Origin: CBDBBY01 sp965203215
GTDB taxonomy: Bacteria; Pseudomonadota; Alphaproteobacteria; Rhodobacterales; Rhodobacteraceae
DNA length: 64,000 bases
Reading direction: 5' to 3'
NCBI GenBank assembly: GCA_965203215.1
Contig: CBDBBY010000001.1
Coordinates: 2,914,001 to 2,978,000 of the forward strand
Shown here: one piece after another, positions 56,357-64,000 of the stretch
Layout: each line of letters starts with the position of its first letter
Position numbering within the stretch: position 1 is the first letter of the stretch
Position numbers and translations under genes: made by a program
Notes under the pieces: generated by a model
Database searches by the model: none
The model's input: the letters and a program-made list of their open reading frames with translations, nothing else
Told to the model about the DNA's origin: nothing

Positions 56357-57463
56357 TCACAGATCAACGGGGGTGGAGACATTGTGTGCCGTGAACAAGT
56401 CCGCCAAGTCTTCAACGGTCAATTCAAGCAGGCTGGCGACGCGACGGATTGAGACATGACCCTTGTCGATGGCAAGCCCGAGAACTTCGACAAAGGGTCT
56501 CGAAAACAGAGCGGGCAGTTCGCTCTCCACAGCATCGCGGCCGTTGTTGCGCAATGCTTCTTCGGGCAATGAACGGGCCGCTGCGGACTTTAGCTCGCCG
56601 AGTGCGACCAGCCTCCAACGCAGTGCTGAGGACGTCACATGAAGTTCGTCAGCTACTGCGTTCAGCTGGGCAATCAATTTCTCCTCGGCCAGATTCGACC
56701 AGTTGCCGAGCTGTTCCAACGTGCGAGCCGGCATGAGTGTCGCCGCCGCGAAATTATTAGCGAGCTGCTCCACGCGATTGCCTCCGGTCTCCATTGCTTC
56801 TTCGAAATGCTCGGGCGGCATCGCATCCCAAGTTAGGATATGGAACAGCTGGTGGGCGAGGTCGAAGTGGCGGCGACCGGGAGTTTCATGGCGCGCAATC
56901 AAAACAGCATCCAGTTCGGGTAAACGGCAGGCTGCGCCCGATATGCCGTCGTCGGCATCGACCATAAGCACCAGAACGCCCAGATCCCGCTCCATGATCT
57001 CGGTCAAACGCAGAGCCGGCACTTCGCCAAGGTTGAACTCGGCCGCGAAACGCTCCCCTGCCAGCATCGCGTCCTCAAAACGCGACTGACGGACGATGCG
57101 AAGCGATCGGCGCATAAGCGGAATTTCGTTCCCTACCAGCGGTGCCAGAAAACGGAACGCAGCGACCCAGCTGCCTGCGGCATGCTCATATTCACCAAGT
57201 CGCTCTGCGCCAATGCCTGTTTTTCGCCAAGAGAAACAACCCTCGCCGACAAGCCTGAAAGGGTCGGTGAAATACTCCAGAGGTGCGTCCAGCCGCTTGA
57301 TCGCGAGGACCAGCTCGTCCGCCGTCACGCGGCGCATCCCGGTCTCAATGGCCGAAACAGTCTGTCGATCCTTGAATCCGAACAGCCGCGCAAGATCATC
57401 CTGAGAAAGCTTGCGCTCCTCGCGCAATGCTTTGATCCGCGCACCGATAAAACGCGTCGTCAC
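56357..57463 (-). CDS. XRE-family regulator with ImmA/IrrE-type domain, catalytic Glu replaced
   Basis: 368 residues. N-terminal helix-turn-helix (about 7-60, ALREERKLSQDDLARLFGFK, DRQTVSAIETG) and a central ImmA/IrrE metallopeptidase-like domain. The zinc motif reads FDLAHQLFHILTW (H204, H208) with the third ligand in VEQLANNFAAATLMP (E233). The family normally has H-E-x-x-H; here residue 205 is Gln, so the water-activating glutamate is missing and proteolysis is unlikely. The C-terminal 120 residues are helical. It is divergently transcribed from array ATPase 2, with a shared 252-bp operator region containing inverted repeats, so it probably represses and senses for that operon. Confidence 0.88.
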   Translation of the reverse strand: MTTRFIGARIKALREERKLSQDDLARLFGFKDRQTVSAIETGMRRVTADELVLAIKRLDAPLEYFTDPFRLVGEGCFSWRKTGIGAERLGEYEHAAGSWVAAFRFLAPLVGNEIPLMRRSLRIVRQSRFEDAMLAGERFAAEFNLGEVPALRLTEIMERDLGVLVLMVDADDGISGAACRLPELDAVLIARHETPGRRHFDLAHQLFHILTWDAMPPEHFEEAMETGGNRVEQLANNFAAATLMPARTLEQLGNWSNLAEEKLIAQLNAVADELHVTSSALRWRLVALGELKSAAARSLPEEALRNNGRDAVESELPALFSRPFVEVLGLAIDKGHVSIRRVASLLELTVEDLADLFTAHNVSTPVDL

Positions 57464-57483
57464 TGGAGTTTCCTTGATTATTT

Positions 57484-57509
57484 TTCTTGCGAATTAGAAT
57501 ATGCAAGAA
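57484..57509. promoter_or_regulatory. inverted-repeat operator 1, regulator/ATPase 2 intergenic
   Basis: TTCTTGC (57484-57490) and GCAAGAA (57503-57509) form a perfect 7-bp inverted repeat with a 12-base AT-rich spacer, 21 bp from the regulator start. The same arrangement is kept at 59699-59724 in the duplicated unit, supporting a binding site for the XRE protein. Confidence 0.75.
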
Positions 57510-57651
57510 ATTTATGCGAAACTCAGTCCGCAGACAACATCATATCCGTTGTACGAAATCTGTCACGGCATTCGCGTGTGGATGCCTTTCTGCAATGCGG
57601 AGTGCCGCAAGTTCGCCAAGACACAATTGCCGTAAGCGAAGATCCCGCCCG

Positions 57652-57664
57652 ACTTGCGGCAAGT
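57652..57664. promoter_or_regulatory. palindrome upstream of ATPase 2
   Basis: ACTTGCGGCAAGT, a compact palindrome with the same CTTGC/GCAAG halves as operator 1 but a short spacer. It is retained in the second unit upstream of ATPase 3 with its last base changed (ACTTGCGGCAAGG). Possible second operator. Confidence 0.55.
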
Positions 57665-57715
57665 GTATCTGCCCCTTAGAATGTGTGGCAGGGATACAGA
57701 ATAGGAAGCAACCTG

Positions 57716-59041
57716 ATGGCCCGTTTCCGCGCAGGAACTGCGGCACAACCTGACTTTGATGCACTCAAGGACTTCGCTGAACTCCCGGACCGCGAGGCTA
57801 GCCCATTCTTTGGCGGCCGCACCAACGAAATAGCAACGGTTGAACATGCTCTGAATCGAATCCGGAAGCGTACGCAAGAGGGCCACTGGCGCCCTGCCGG
57901 TGGAGAGACTGTAGTGTTTCAAGGTGCGCCGGGCGCAGGCAAGAGCGCATTGCTGCACCATATGGTAAAGATTTGGCGAAATTCAGGGCAGAACGCGCCT
58001 GTGGTGGTTGACACGGAATCGACTCATTACGTTGAAGAGCGGAGGCTCGCACTCCGTATCGCCGAAGCTGCGGATCCTGCTATTGCAGCAATTTTTCGAC
58101 GGTCTGAAGCAACACACTCTAGTTCGCGTACTGGCATAAGCGGCGGCATTCCCGGAGTTGCTACAGGGTCAGGCTCGGCTGAGGCGGGGCGTCAAGCCGA
58201 GAACGCTCCTCCCGAGCTTTCACTTGCCGCCGTCAAGGACGCGCTGTTGGAGTTGAAACGACCCGTGGTCCTGATTCTTGACGAAGCGCAGGATCTTGAG
58301 GGATTCTCTGTAGAAACGGTACGGCCAGTCATCTCGCAACTTCACAAGGGAAGCCACGGCGGGCCATTTCTGGCCGTTTTTGCGGGACTCGCCTACTCAA
58401 ACACCGTACTTCAAGAGCGCGGCATTTCGCGTTTTTCCCGAGGTCACGAAAGTACGCTCGCTGCGCTGACATCCGAAGAAGCAACGGAAATTGTTCTGCG
58501 CATGCTCGCCGAATTCCGAGTGCGCGGAGACAAGGAGCTTAAAAATCAATGGGCACGCATTCTCGCGAACGAAAGTTGCGGCTGGCCGCAGCACCTTCAT
58601 GTCGCCATGCAGGCACTTGCATTGCAGCTTCTTTCTGCATCAACACCCGGAAGGCTGGAACCGGTCGACAGCCACTTCGGATCCGAAGTGCTCAGAGCTT
58701 CAGTTCGGGCGAGAGAGCAATATTACGAGCGGCGAATTGACGAGAAACTTGTCGTCGCTCCTGATTTGATCGCGGAGACGCTCCGGCGAATTGGCAGCGG
58801 TGCTTTCCGCGCGAATGTGCTTGCGCACATCGACGAAGCCGCGCAGCCTGGCCACGGACCCAAAAGCCTCCCGAAAGATCACGACGCCGAAATGTTTCTC
58901 GACCGCATGATCCGCCGCGGCGTGTTGCAATACGCTCCAGGACACAAGCTTGTCTGCCCGATTCCGTCCCTCCGGGACTACGTCGAGCGTCTTGCAAATA
59001 GAATTACGTCGCGTGCGCAATTCCAGAGCGCAGGTAGTTGA
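57716..59041 (+). CDS. P-loop ATPase, array member 2
   Basis: 441 residues. N-terminal segment DFDALKDFAELPDREASPFF then GGRTNEIATVEHAL, Walker A VVFQGAPGAGKSALLHHMVK, a Ser/Gly-rich insert (THSSSRTGISGGIPGVATGS), Walker B RPVVLILDEAQDLEGF, and FLAVFAGLAYSNTVLQERGI. Next are the lid ALTSEEATEIVLRMLAEFRV and ESCGWPQHLHVAMQALALQL, and a C-terminal winged-helix-like block (FLDRMIRRGVLQYAPGHKLV, CPIPSLRDYVE). ATG 57716 has AGGAAG 7 bases upstream; the GTG at 57683 is a poorer choice. It is divergent from the XRE/ImmA regulator and closely similar along its whole length to member 3. Confidence 0.8.
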   Translation: MARFRAGTAAQPDFDALKDFAELPDREASPFFGGRTNEIATVEHALNRIRKRTQEGHWRPAGGETVVFQGAPGAGKSALLHHMVKIWRNSGQNAPVVVDTESTHYVEERRLALRIAEAADPAIAAIFRRSEATHSSSRTGISGGIPGVATGSGSAEAGRQAENAPPELSLAAVKDALLELKRPVVLILDEAQDLEGFSVETVRPVISQLHKGSHGGPFLAVFAGLAYSNTVLQERGISRFSRGHESTLAALTSEEATEIVLRMLAEFRVRGDKELKNQWARILANESCGWPQHLHVAMQALALQLLSASTPGRLEPVDSHFGSEVLRASVRAREQYYERRIDEKLVVAPDLIAETLRRIGSGAFRANVLAHIDEAAQPGHGPKSLPKDHDAEMFLDRMIRRGVLQYAPGHKLVCPIPSLRDYVERLANRITSRAQFQSAGS

Positions 59042-59521
59042 GAACCGCAAAAGGTTTCTGCTGGTAACCCACTGAGCGCAATTTTGCGAGCTGCGCATCC
59101 ACGCCGACGTTCCATCAGATGCGGCCTGATTTGGGCCTTCATGCTTACGCAGTTTGACTTCTTGCTGCGGTTATCGGCCTGTCCGGCGAGTGCTGCCGTT
59201 CCCGTTGCTTCGGAATTTTCCGGTCTGCAGCATAGTTACGCGGATATTCGGCAACAACTTTTGCTATTGATGCCGGATTGATTTTGTACCGCAAATCCGG
59301 ATGCCGAGGAATTTTCTCTTTCGCCGGATCCAAGATGGTTATCGCCTGCCTCCCGTCGCCTATTCCTCTTGCACAATGATAGGCACTTCGGCGCTGGGAT
59401 CCACGCGGATCGAAAAGACCAGCCTTTTGAGCGCTCGTGCTTGCCTGCTTGGATCTGCTCAGAAATCGTGTCCCGCCGCCGACTGCGCCCGCCACGCTCC
59501 AACCCCTTGGTCCGGAAGGAT
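59042..59521. other. downstream part of unit 1 and unique spacer
   Basis: 59042-59320 is matched by 61256-61530 downstream of ATPase 3 (shared GATGCGGCCTGATTTGGGCC and CTGTCCGGCGAG). 59320-59521 is not repeated. No gene seen in either part. Confidence 0.6.
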
Positions 59522-59523
59522 CG

Positions 59524-59688
59524 TTATCTTCCTGCCGTCACGCGGCGCATTCCGGTCTCAAAGGCCGAAATGGTCTGTCGATCCTTGAAGCCGAACAGCA
59601 ACACGAGATCATCCTGAGAACGCTCGCGGTCCGCGCGCAATGCTTTGATCCGCGCATCGATAAACCGCTTCGTCCCTGGACTTTCCTC
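59524..59688 (-). pseudogene. truncated copy of the XRE regulator
   Basis: Encodes KRFIDARIKALRADRERSQD then DLVLLFGFKDRQTISAFETG and MRRVTA, equivalent to residues 4-48 of the intact regulator (MTTRFIGARIKALREERKLS). The start codon is lost (the ATGACGACG region is changed) and everything after the helix-turn-helix is missing. It occupies the same divergent position relative to ATPase 3. Confidence 0.9.
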
Positions 59689-59698
59689 GATTGTAGTT

Positions 59699-59724
59699 TT
59701 CTTGCGAATTACAATATTCAAGAA
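59699..59724. promoter_or_regulatory. inverted-repeat operator 1 in duplicated unit
   Basis: TTCTTGC-GAATTACAATAT-TCAAGAA, the counterpart of 57484-57509 with one half-site base changed. It suggests that ATPase 3 remains under control of the single intact regulator. Confidence 0.7.
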
Positions 59725-59929
59725 AACCAAGCGAAATCAAATCCGCATACAACGGCCTATCCGGTAAACGAAATCTGTCGGCAATCGTTTGCGGATACCC
59801 TTCTGCAATGCGGGGTGCTGCAAAGCACGCCAAGACACAATTGCCTTGAGCGAAGATCCAACCCGACTTGCGGCAAGGGTACCCACCGCGTAGCATGTGT
59901 CCCAGGGAGTCGGAAAAGGAATCAGCGCG

Positions 59930-61255
59930 ATGGCCCGTTCTCGCGCAGGAACTGCGGCGGCCCCCGACTTTGATGCACTAAAGCACTTCGCTGGACTCAC
60001 GGATCGCGAGGCCAGCCCATTCTTTGGCGGACGCACCGACGAAATGGCGACGGTTGAGCGCGCCCTGAAGCGAATCCACGAGAAGGCATTGGAGGACCAC
60101 TTGTGCCCCGCCGCTGGCGAAACCATGCTGTTTCAAGGCGCGCCGGGCGCGGGCAAGAGCGCTTTACTGTACCACCTCGCAAAGGTGTGGCGCAGTTCCG
60201 AGCGGAACACGCCCGTGGTGGTTAACACTGCACTGACTCATTATGTGGATGAGCGGAGGCTAGCGCTCCATATTGCGGAAGCAGTCGACCCTGCGATTGC
60301 CGCAAGTTTTTGCCGTTCCGAAACGACCCATTCCAGTTCGCGCACTGACATAAGCGGCGGCATTCCCGGAGTTGTTACGGGATCCGGCTCGGCGGAATCG
60401 GGGAGCCAAGCTGCGAACGCTCCTGCCGAACTATCGCTTGACGCTGTCAAAAGGGCGCTGTCGGATTCGAAACGACCCGTCGTCTTGTTTCTCGACGAAG
60501 CGCAGGGGCTCGAAGTATATGATGTGAAATCGGTACTGCCACTCATTACTCGTCTTCACACTGGAGACCACGGCGGGCCTTTTTTAACCGTTTTTGCTGG
60601 CCTCGCTTACTTAAGTGGCGTGCTTCGAGAGCGCGGCATTTCGCGCTTTTCCCAAGGCCACGAAATTACGCTCTCTGCGCTTGCATCCGAAGAAGCGACA
60701 GAGATTGTACTTCGCATGCTCACCGAATTCCGAGTGCGCGGAGACAAGGAACTCAAGAGCCAATGGGCGCAAACCCTCGCCAAAGAAAGTTGCGGCTGGC
60801 CGCAGCACCTTCATGTTTCCATGCAGGCACTCGCGGCGCAGCTTCCTGCATCAACAACACCTGGAAGTCTGGAGCCGATCAACAGCCCATTCGGATCCGA
60901 AGTGCTTAAGGCTTCAACTCAAGCGCGAGAACAATATTACGAACGGCGGATCGACGACGAACTTGTCGTCGCTCTGGATTTAGTCGCCGAAACTCTCCAG
61001 AGAATTGGCAGCGGGGCTTTCCCCGCAAATGTGCTTGCGCACATCCGCGAAGCCGCGAAGCCTGGCCATGGAACCCACAGCCTCCCGAAAGATCACGACG
61101 CCGAAGTGTTCCTCGACCGCATGATCCGCCGCGGCGTGTTGCAACACGCTTCGGGACACAAGCTTGTCTGCCCGATCCCGTCCCTCCGGAATTACATCGA
61201 GCGCCTTGCAAAGAGTTCCGCACCGGGTGCACAATTTCAGAACGCAAGAAGTTGA
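59930..61255 (+). CDS. P-loop ATPase, array member 3
   Basis: 441 residues, the same length as member 2 and closely similar throughout. Walker A MLFQGAPGAGKSALLYHLAK, the insert THSSSRTDISGGIPGVVTGS, Walker B RPVVLFLDEAQGLEVYDVKS (DEAQG where member 2 has DEAQD), and FLTVFAGLAYLSGVLRERGI. The C-terminal block is FLDRMIRRGVLQHASGHKLV. ATG 59930 follows AAAAGGAATC. The upstream region duplicates that of member 2 including both operator-like sites. Divergence is spread across the gene with the frame kept, so both copies have been under selection since duplication. Confidence 0.8.
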   Translation: MARSRAGTAAAPDFDALKHFAGLTDREASPFFGGRTDEMATVERALKRIHEKALEDHLCPAAGETMLFQGAPGAGKSALLYHLAKVWRSSERNTPVVVNTALTHYVDERRLALHIAEAVDPAIAASFCRSETTHSSSRTDISGGIPGVVTGSGSAESGSQAANAPAELSLDAVKRALSDSKRPVVLFLDEAQGLEVYDVKSVLPLITRLHTGDHGGPFLTVFAGLAYLSGVLRERGISRFSQGHEITLSALASEEATEIVLRMLTEFRVRGDKELKSQWAQTLAKESCGWPQHLHVSMQALAAQLPASTTPGSLEPINSPFGSEVLKASTQAREQYYERRIDDELVVALDLVAETLQRIGSGAFPANVLAHIREAAKPGHGTHSLPKDHDAEVFLDRMIRRGVLQHASGHKLVCPIPSLRNYIERLAKSSAPGAQFQNARS

Positions 61256-61792
61256 GAACGGAAAAACGCCTCTGCTGGTGATCCACTGAGCGCAATATTG
61301 CAAGTTGCGCGTCCACACCGAGATCCCAACAGATGCGGCCCGATTTGGGCCTTCGTGCTTTCACAGTTGGACTTCATGCTGCCGTCATCGGGCTGTCCGG
61401 CGAGGTCCGCCATTCCCGTTGCTGCTGAATTTTTACGGTAGTAGCGCCGATATGCGGAAATTCGAAAACGACTTGTACTATTGATAAGGTATCGATTTTG
61501 CGACGCAAATCTGGATTCCGAGGAATACATCTGCTCCTCCATGGGTACTTGATGGGGTGTTGATGTCGGTTGTCACTCGAACCGAGGTTTCGCCAAGCAT
61601 TCTGTCCTCCTTGTCCCAACATGCATTTGGAGCAGTATCTCACCAGAACAAGAAATCTCTGAAATTCGATTTCAATTGCTCGAGGTTTGCTGTAATTTGA
61701 AGAGCACGATGCAAAATACCTAGCGCAAAGCACTATTTGCATCCGACAGTAGGGTTTAATAGGGGTACGGTAGCCCAAAGGACTCATGGCCC
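61256..61792. other. duplicated downstream region and AbiJ-like gene leader
   Basis: 61256-61530 repeats the region after ATPase 2. 61530-61792 is unique and more AT-rich, probably containing the promoter of the next gene. No gene seen. Confidence 0.55.
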
Positions 61793-62593
61793 ATGATAGA
61801 GCCTTTCTCGAGTAGGAATAACTACCGCCCTCCCGCCGCAGAAATCAGTGTTCGCGAGGATGCACCTGTTAGGCTGCGCCATGCCATTCCCCTGATTGCC
61901 AGCGATGTAGGATTTGGTTGGACCGCGATACGCGAAGTGGTCTGCAAAGTTTTATTGGAGCTACGGGATCCAGGAAATTATTCCGAATCGGAGATTCAGC
62001 ATGAGGTCAATTACCTCTTGAGCGAAGCTCCCTGGTACGAGGTTTATGACATCGTTGAAGTGCTCTATGAAGAAATTGACAAGAACTATGAGTGGCTTGC
62101 TACCGGGGCTGCAGAAAAGTTCGAGTACCGCCTGAATAAGTTCTTCGTTGAAAACGGGATCGGCTGGAAACTCCGCGATGGCAAGATCACATATCGGGGC
62201 TCGGAAGCATTTGATAGAATTACCCGCGAAGTCCCAAATCGCCTAGATGAATCGGGTTTCCAAATTGCAGCGAAGGAAATGCGCGAGGCATTGAAAGATA
62301 TTTCGCGCCGCCCTGATCCAGATATCACCGGAGCCATTCAGCACGCCATGGCGGCACTAGAAGCAACCGCCCGCGAGGTGACCGGTCAACCCAAACCGAC
62401 ATTGGGCAAGCTCGTGCCTGCACTCGGGCTGCCTGCACCACTCGATCAAGCCGTAAGCAGGCTCTGGGGCTTTGCATCTGAACACGGCCGTCACATTCGC
62501 GAGCAGCAGCAGACCCCAAATACCGCTGAAGCTGAGCTGATAGTATCCGTTGCTGGCGCTCTTTGCGCGTTTATTGCTCAACGTCGCCCCTGA
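61793..62593 (+). CDS. AbiJ-like abortive-infection protein with HEPN-type C-terminus
   Basis: 266 residues. The N-terminus (IEPFSSRNNYRPPAAEISVR, EDAPVRLRHAIPLIASDVGF, IREVVCKVLLELRDPGNYSE) matches the AbiJ N-terminal domain type 4, a winged-helix-like sensor. A middle linker (KFFVENGIGWKLRDGKITYR) precedes a C-terminal helical domain (HAMAALEATAREVTGQPKPT, LGKLVPALGLPAPLDQAVSR, FASEHGRHIREQQ, AEAELIVSVAGALCAFIAQR) like the HEPN domains of AbiJ/Abi family proteins, where an R-x4-H-type site can cleave RNA. Such proteins cause growth arrest on phage infection. It follows the ATPase array in the same direction after 537 bp, so co-transcription is uncertain. Confidence 0.75.
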   Translation: MIEPFSSRNNYRPPAAEISVREDAPVRLRHAIPLIASDVGFGWTAIREVVCKVLLELRDPGNYSESEIQHEVNYLLSEAPWYEVYDIVEVLYEEIDKNYEWLATGAAEKFEYRLNKFFVENGIGWKLRDGKITYRGSEAFDRITREVPNRLDESGFQIAAKEMREALKDISRRPDPDITGAIQHAMAALEATAREVTGQPKPTLGKLVPALGLPAPLDQAVSRLWGFASEHGRHIREQQQTPNTAEAELIVSVAGALCAFIAQRRP

Positions 62594-63368
62594 ACACTGT
62601 ATTGGTCCAGAGAGGTTTTCACTTAAGTTGAACCAAGGCGTATCCTGGGTTTACGAAGTAGTGTGCGCATTTGCCCGGCCTGCATTTTCAGAGTTTGTCT
62701 TTTGTCTGGGTGTGGATCTGACATGTCACGCGCTCGTCCGTTGCAATTTAGCAGTTTTGCATCTTCTTGGATTCTGCTCGCGTGCGCTTGGCGGGGTTTC
62801 GGTGACAACCCGGCTGGCTTTGGCTGGATTTTGTCAGCGGGACAAGCATTCCGCCTCCGAATCGCCAAGATCGTCCAAGTCCAAAACGACGAGATTCCTC
62901 CCGCTGCAGAGCGCTTTGAAAATTGCGAGCGCCAGACCGGGAGGCTTGCAAGGAACAGGGCGGCGCGTGCTGCAAGAGGTTTTGGAAGACCGGGATGCGC
63001 GATCGCACGGAACTTCCGACTAGCATGTGACATGTCAGACCCACACCCGTTTGTCTGGTGCTCGCGGGCAGTGCTTTCGCAGAATATTCTTGAGCTTGGC
63101 GAACGCTTGCTTTTTTGGATCGCGGCAAAGCAGAGCAGAAGAAACATTAGACAGGGGCCTGCTCGTTCACCCACCGTGCGCACTGTTTGATTTTCTGACT
63201 GCAGAGTTTTCCCATGATGGCGGCGTCGCAGCGGTGGAGATGTCTGAGATAAGACGCAGGCAATTCAAATGCTTGTATCGGCATTTTCTACTACGGATTG
63301 AAGCCACCAGTTGGATTGAAGAAAATTAAATTCGAAGGCGTCGGGCCATCCATTCTAGACAGCAAAAA
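62594..63368. other. intergenic region with a 341-bp inverted-repeat element
   Basis: No gene recognised outside the element at 62709-63049. Frames here run through the element on both strands and look artefactual. Confidence 0.5.
62709..63049. repeat. 341-bp miniature inverted-repeat element
   Basis: Ends GGTGTGGATCTGACATGTCA and, inverted, GGTGTGGGTCTGACATGTCA (inverse of TGACATGTCAGACCCACACC). An exact 8-bp direct repeat TTTGTCTG lies at 62701-62708 and 63050-63057. It contains no transposase. The ends contain the palindrome TGACATGTCA. An 8-bp duplication would fit IS1595-type and some other movers; the autonomous parent is not in this window. Confidence 0.85.
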
Positions 63369-64000
63369 TCAATGAACTTGTTCAAACTTCGACCCTGTTG
63401 CGCTAGACACGCTTCTTTCAAAATCACGGTATTGAGCTTCTTTAAATTCGATCATCTTTTGAATTCTCTCTGCGACTTCAACAATCTCAGCGGGTTCGCG
63501 TACAGCTTCGCCAGCTCGCTGCTTAAGCGCAACGACTAATGGCACGATTCGACTCAATCGGCTCTGATCATCTGCGAAAGCAGTTAAAAACACCTTTTCT
63601 GGCACGTTTCCTGCTACCGCGTCAATTGTGAGAAACAAAAGCTCTTTAACGCTCATTTTATCATTAAAATCATATTCAGAGAAAACAGCGTGGGCCTCCG
63701 CCATCGCTGAAGACAAGTCGCCTAAATTTGCGTAGGATTTGATGCGAATCCACTTATTGAATCGCCGCCAATAATCAAGATGATCCGCTTCAAATCTGTC
63801 TAATATAACTTCCAAATCTCTGCATTCACGCAATGCAGCCTCCGCCCTACCAGAATTGACCAATGTCCGAGCCAGATCCCACATCGCACCAGCGACATTG
63901 ATTTGGACGTCTGGATCAACATCGCGTTCAAATCGTCGCTTGATGTCACTGCATGTCGCACTCGCTGCTTCAATTTGGTCGCTCTCCATCTCCGCGCGTG
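63369..64000 (-). CDS. TPR-like helical protein, may extend beyond window
   Basis: At least 206 residues (ATG at 63989); the frame is open to the window edge, so it may be the C-terminus of a larger protein. All-helical with TPR-like pairs: AGAMWDLARTLVNSGRAEAA, LRECRDLEVILDRFEADHLD, then WIRIKSYANLGDLSSAMAEA, HAVFSEYDFN. The N-terminal VDPDVQINVAGAMWDLA resembles sensor repeats in conflict-type NTPases. It is more AT-rich than the T4SS genes and lies next to an AbiJ-like gene, so a defence role is possible but unproven. Confidence 0.6.
   Translation of the reverse strand, partial: RAEMESDQIEAASATCSDIKRRFERDVDPDVQINVAGAMWDLARTLVNSGRAEAALRECRDLEVILDRFEADHLDYWRRFNKWIRIKSYANLGDLSSAMAEAHAVFSEYDFNDKMSVKELLFLTIDAVAGNVPEKVFLTAFADDQSRLSRIVPLVVALKQRAGEAVREPAEIVEVAERIQKMIEFKEAQYRDFERSVSSATGSKFEQVH

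Noticed and set aside
62623..63183. Genes of about 180 codons on both strands between the AbiJ-like and TPR-like genes
   Set aside because: They read through both inverted repeats of the 341-bp element and have no recognisable domains.
1..64000. tRNA or other standard RNA genes as integration sites
   Set aside because: No cloverleaf-type sequence with a conserved T-loop was noticed on either strand; a tRNA-finding program would settle it.

Overview
The window looks like an accessory, heavily transposon-invaded stretch of a GC-rich alphaproteobacterial chromosome or large plasmid. The lineage rests on inference: a porin of the type common in Rhodobacterales, an NDUFA9-like complex I accessory protein, and codon use. 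The number of nested and decayed insertion sequences, frameshifted toxin genes and short terminal-inverted-repeat elements suggests a genome with relaxed selection, possibly host-associated. No tRNA, rRNA, CRISPR array or replication origin was found.

Layout. 1-3.7 kb: an AT-rich two-gene unit, a GHKL (Hsp90/histidine-kinase fold) ATPase cut by the window edge and a receiver-like partner. 4.4-12.5 kb: a D-erythronate-dehydrogenase-like gene, a DotA/TraY homologue, a DsbC-like thiol isomerase, an MltB-type transglycosylase and an NDUFA9-like protein. 12.9-20.9 kb: decayed IS110, IS1182, ISNCY, ISKra4, IS21 and IS630 elements around one intact porin gene. 20.9-28.3 kb: a minus-strand operon dotI-dotH-dotG-dotF-dotE for the core of a type IVB (Dot/Icm, I-type conjugation) secretion system. 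dotA and the DsbC and MltB genes probably belong to the same machine but are now separated from it by mobile DNA.

28.8-34.6 kb: a nested transposon, an ISKra4 element split by an IS21 that is itself split by an IS110. Its 8-bp target duplication is intact, and the IS110 carries three tandem hairpins with compensated stems behind its transposase. 34.8-36.9 kb: an AT-rich pair, a pentapeptide/potassium-channel protein disrupted by a 234-bp miniature element and a translationally coupled nucleotidyltransferase-fold gene. 37.2-44.0 kb: a secreted metallo-beta-lactamase-fold hydrolase, a SLOG-domain protein and a YhaO/YhaN (SbcCD-like) pair. 44.5-53.5 kb: remains of toxin-antitoxin loci (parDE twice, vapBC, AbiEi), an enolase-superfamily enzyme, a Panacea-domain protein and a large nucleotidyltransferase-fold protein. 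In the parDE and vapBC loci the antitoxin is intact and the toxin frameshifted.

54.4-62.6 kb: the most coherent candidate system. It has three P-loop ATPase paralogues, an XRE/ImmA-type regulator divergent from the second, a near-complete tandem duplication of the regulator-operator-ATPase unit, and an AbiJ-like HEPN protein. A 341-bp inverted-repeat element and a TPR-like gene running off the edge end the window. My leading candidates for undescribed biology are this ATPase/regulator array, the channel/nucleotidyltransferase pair, and the IS110-associated structured repeats.
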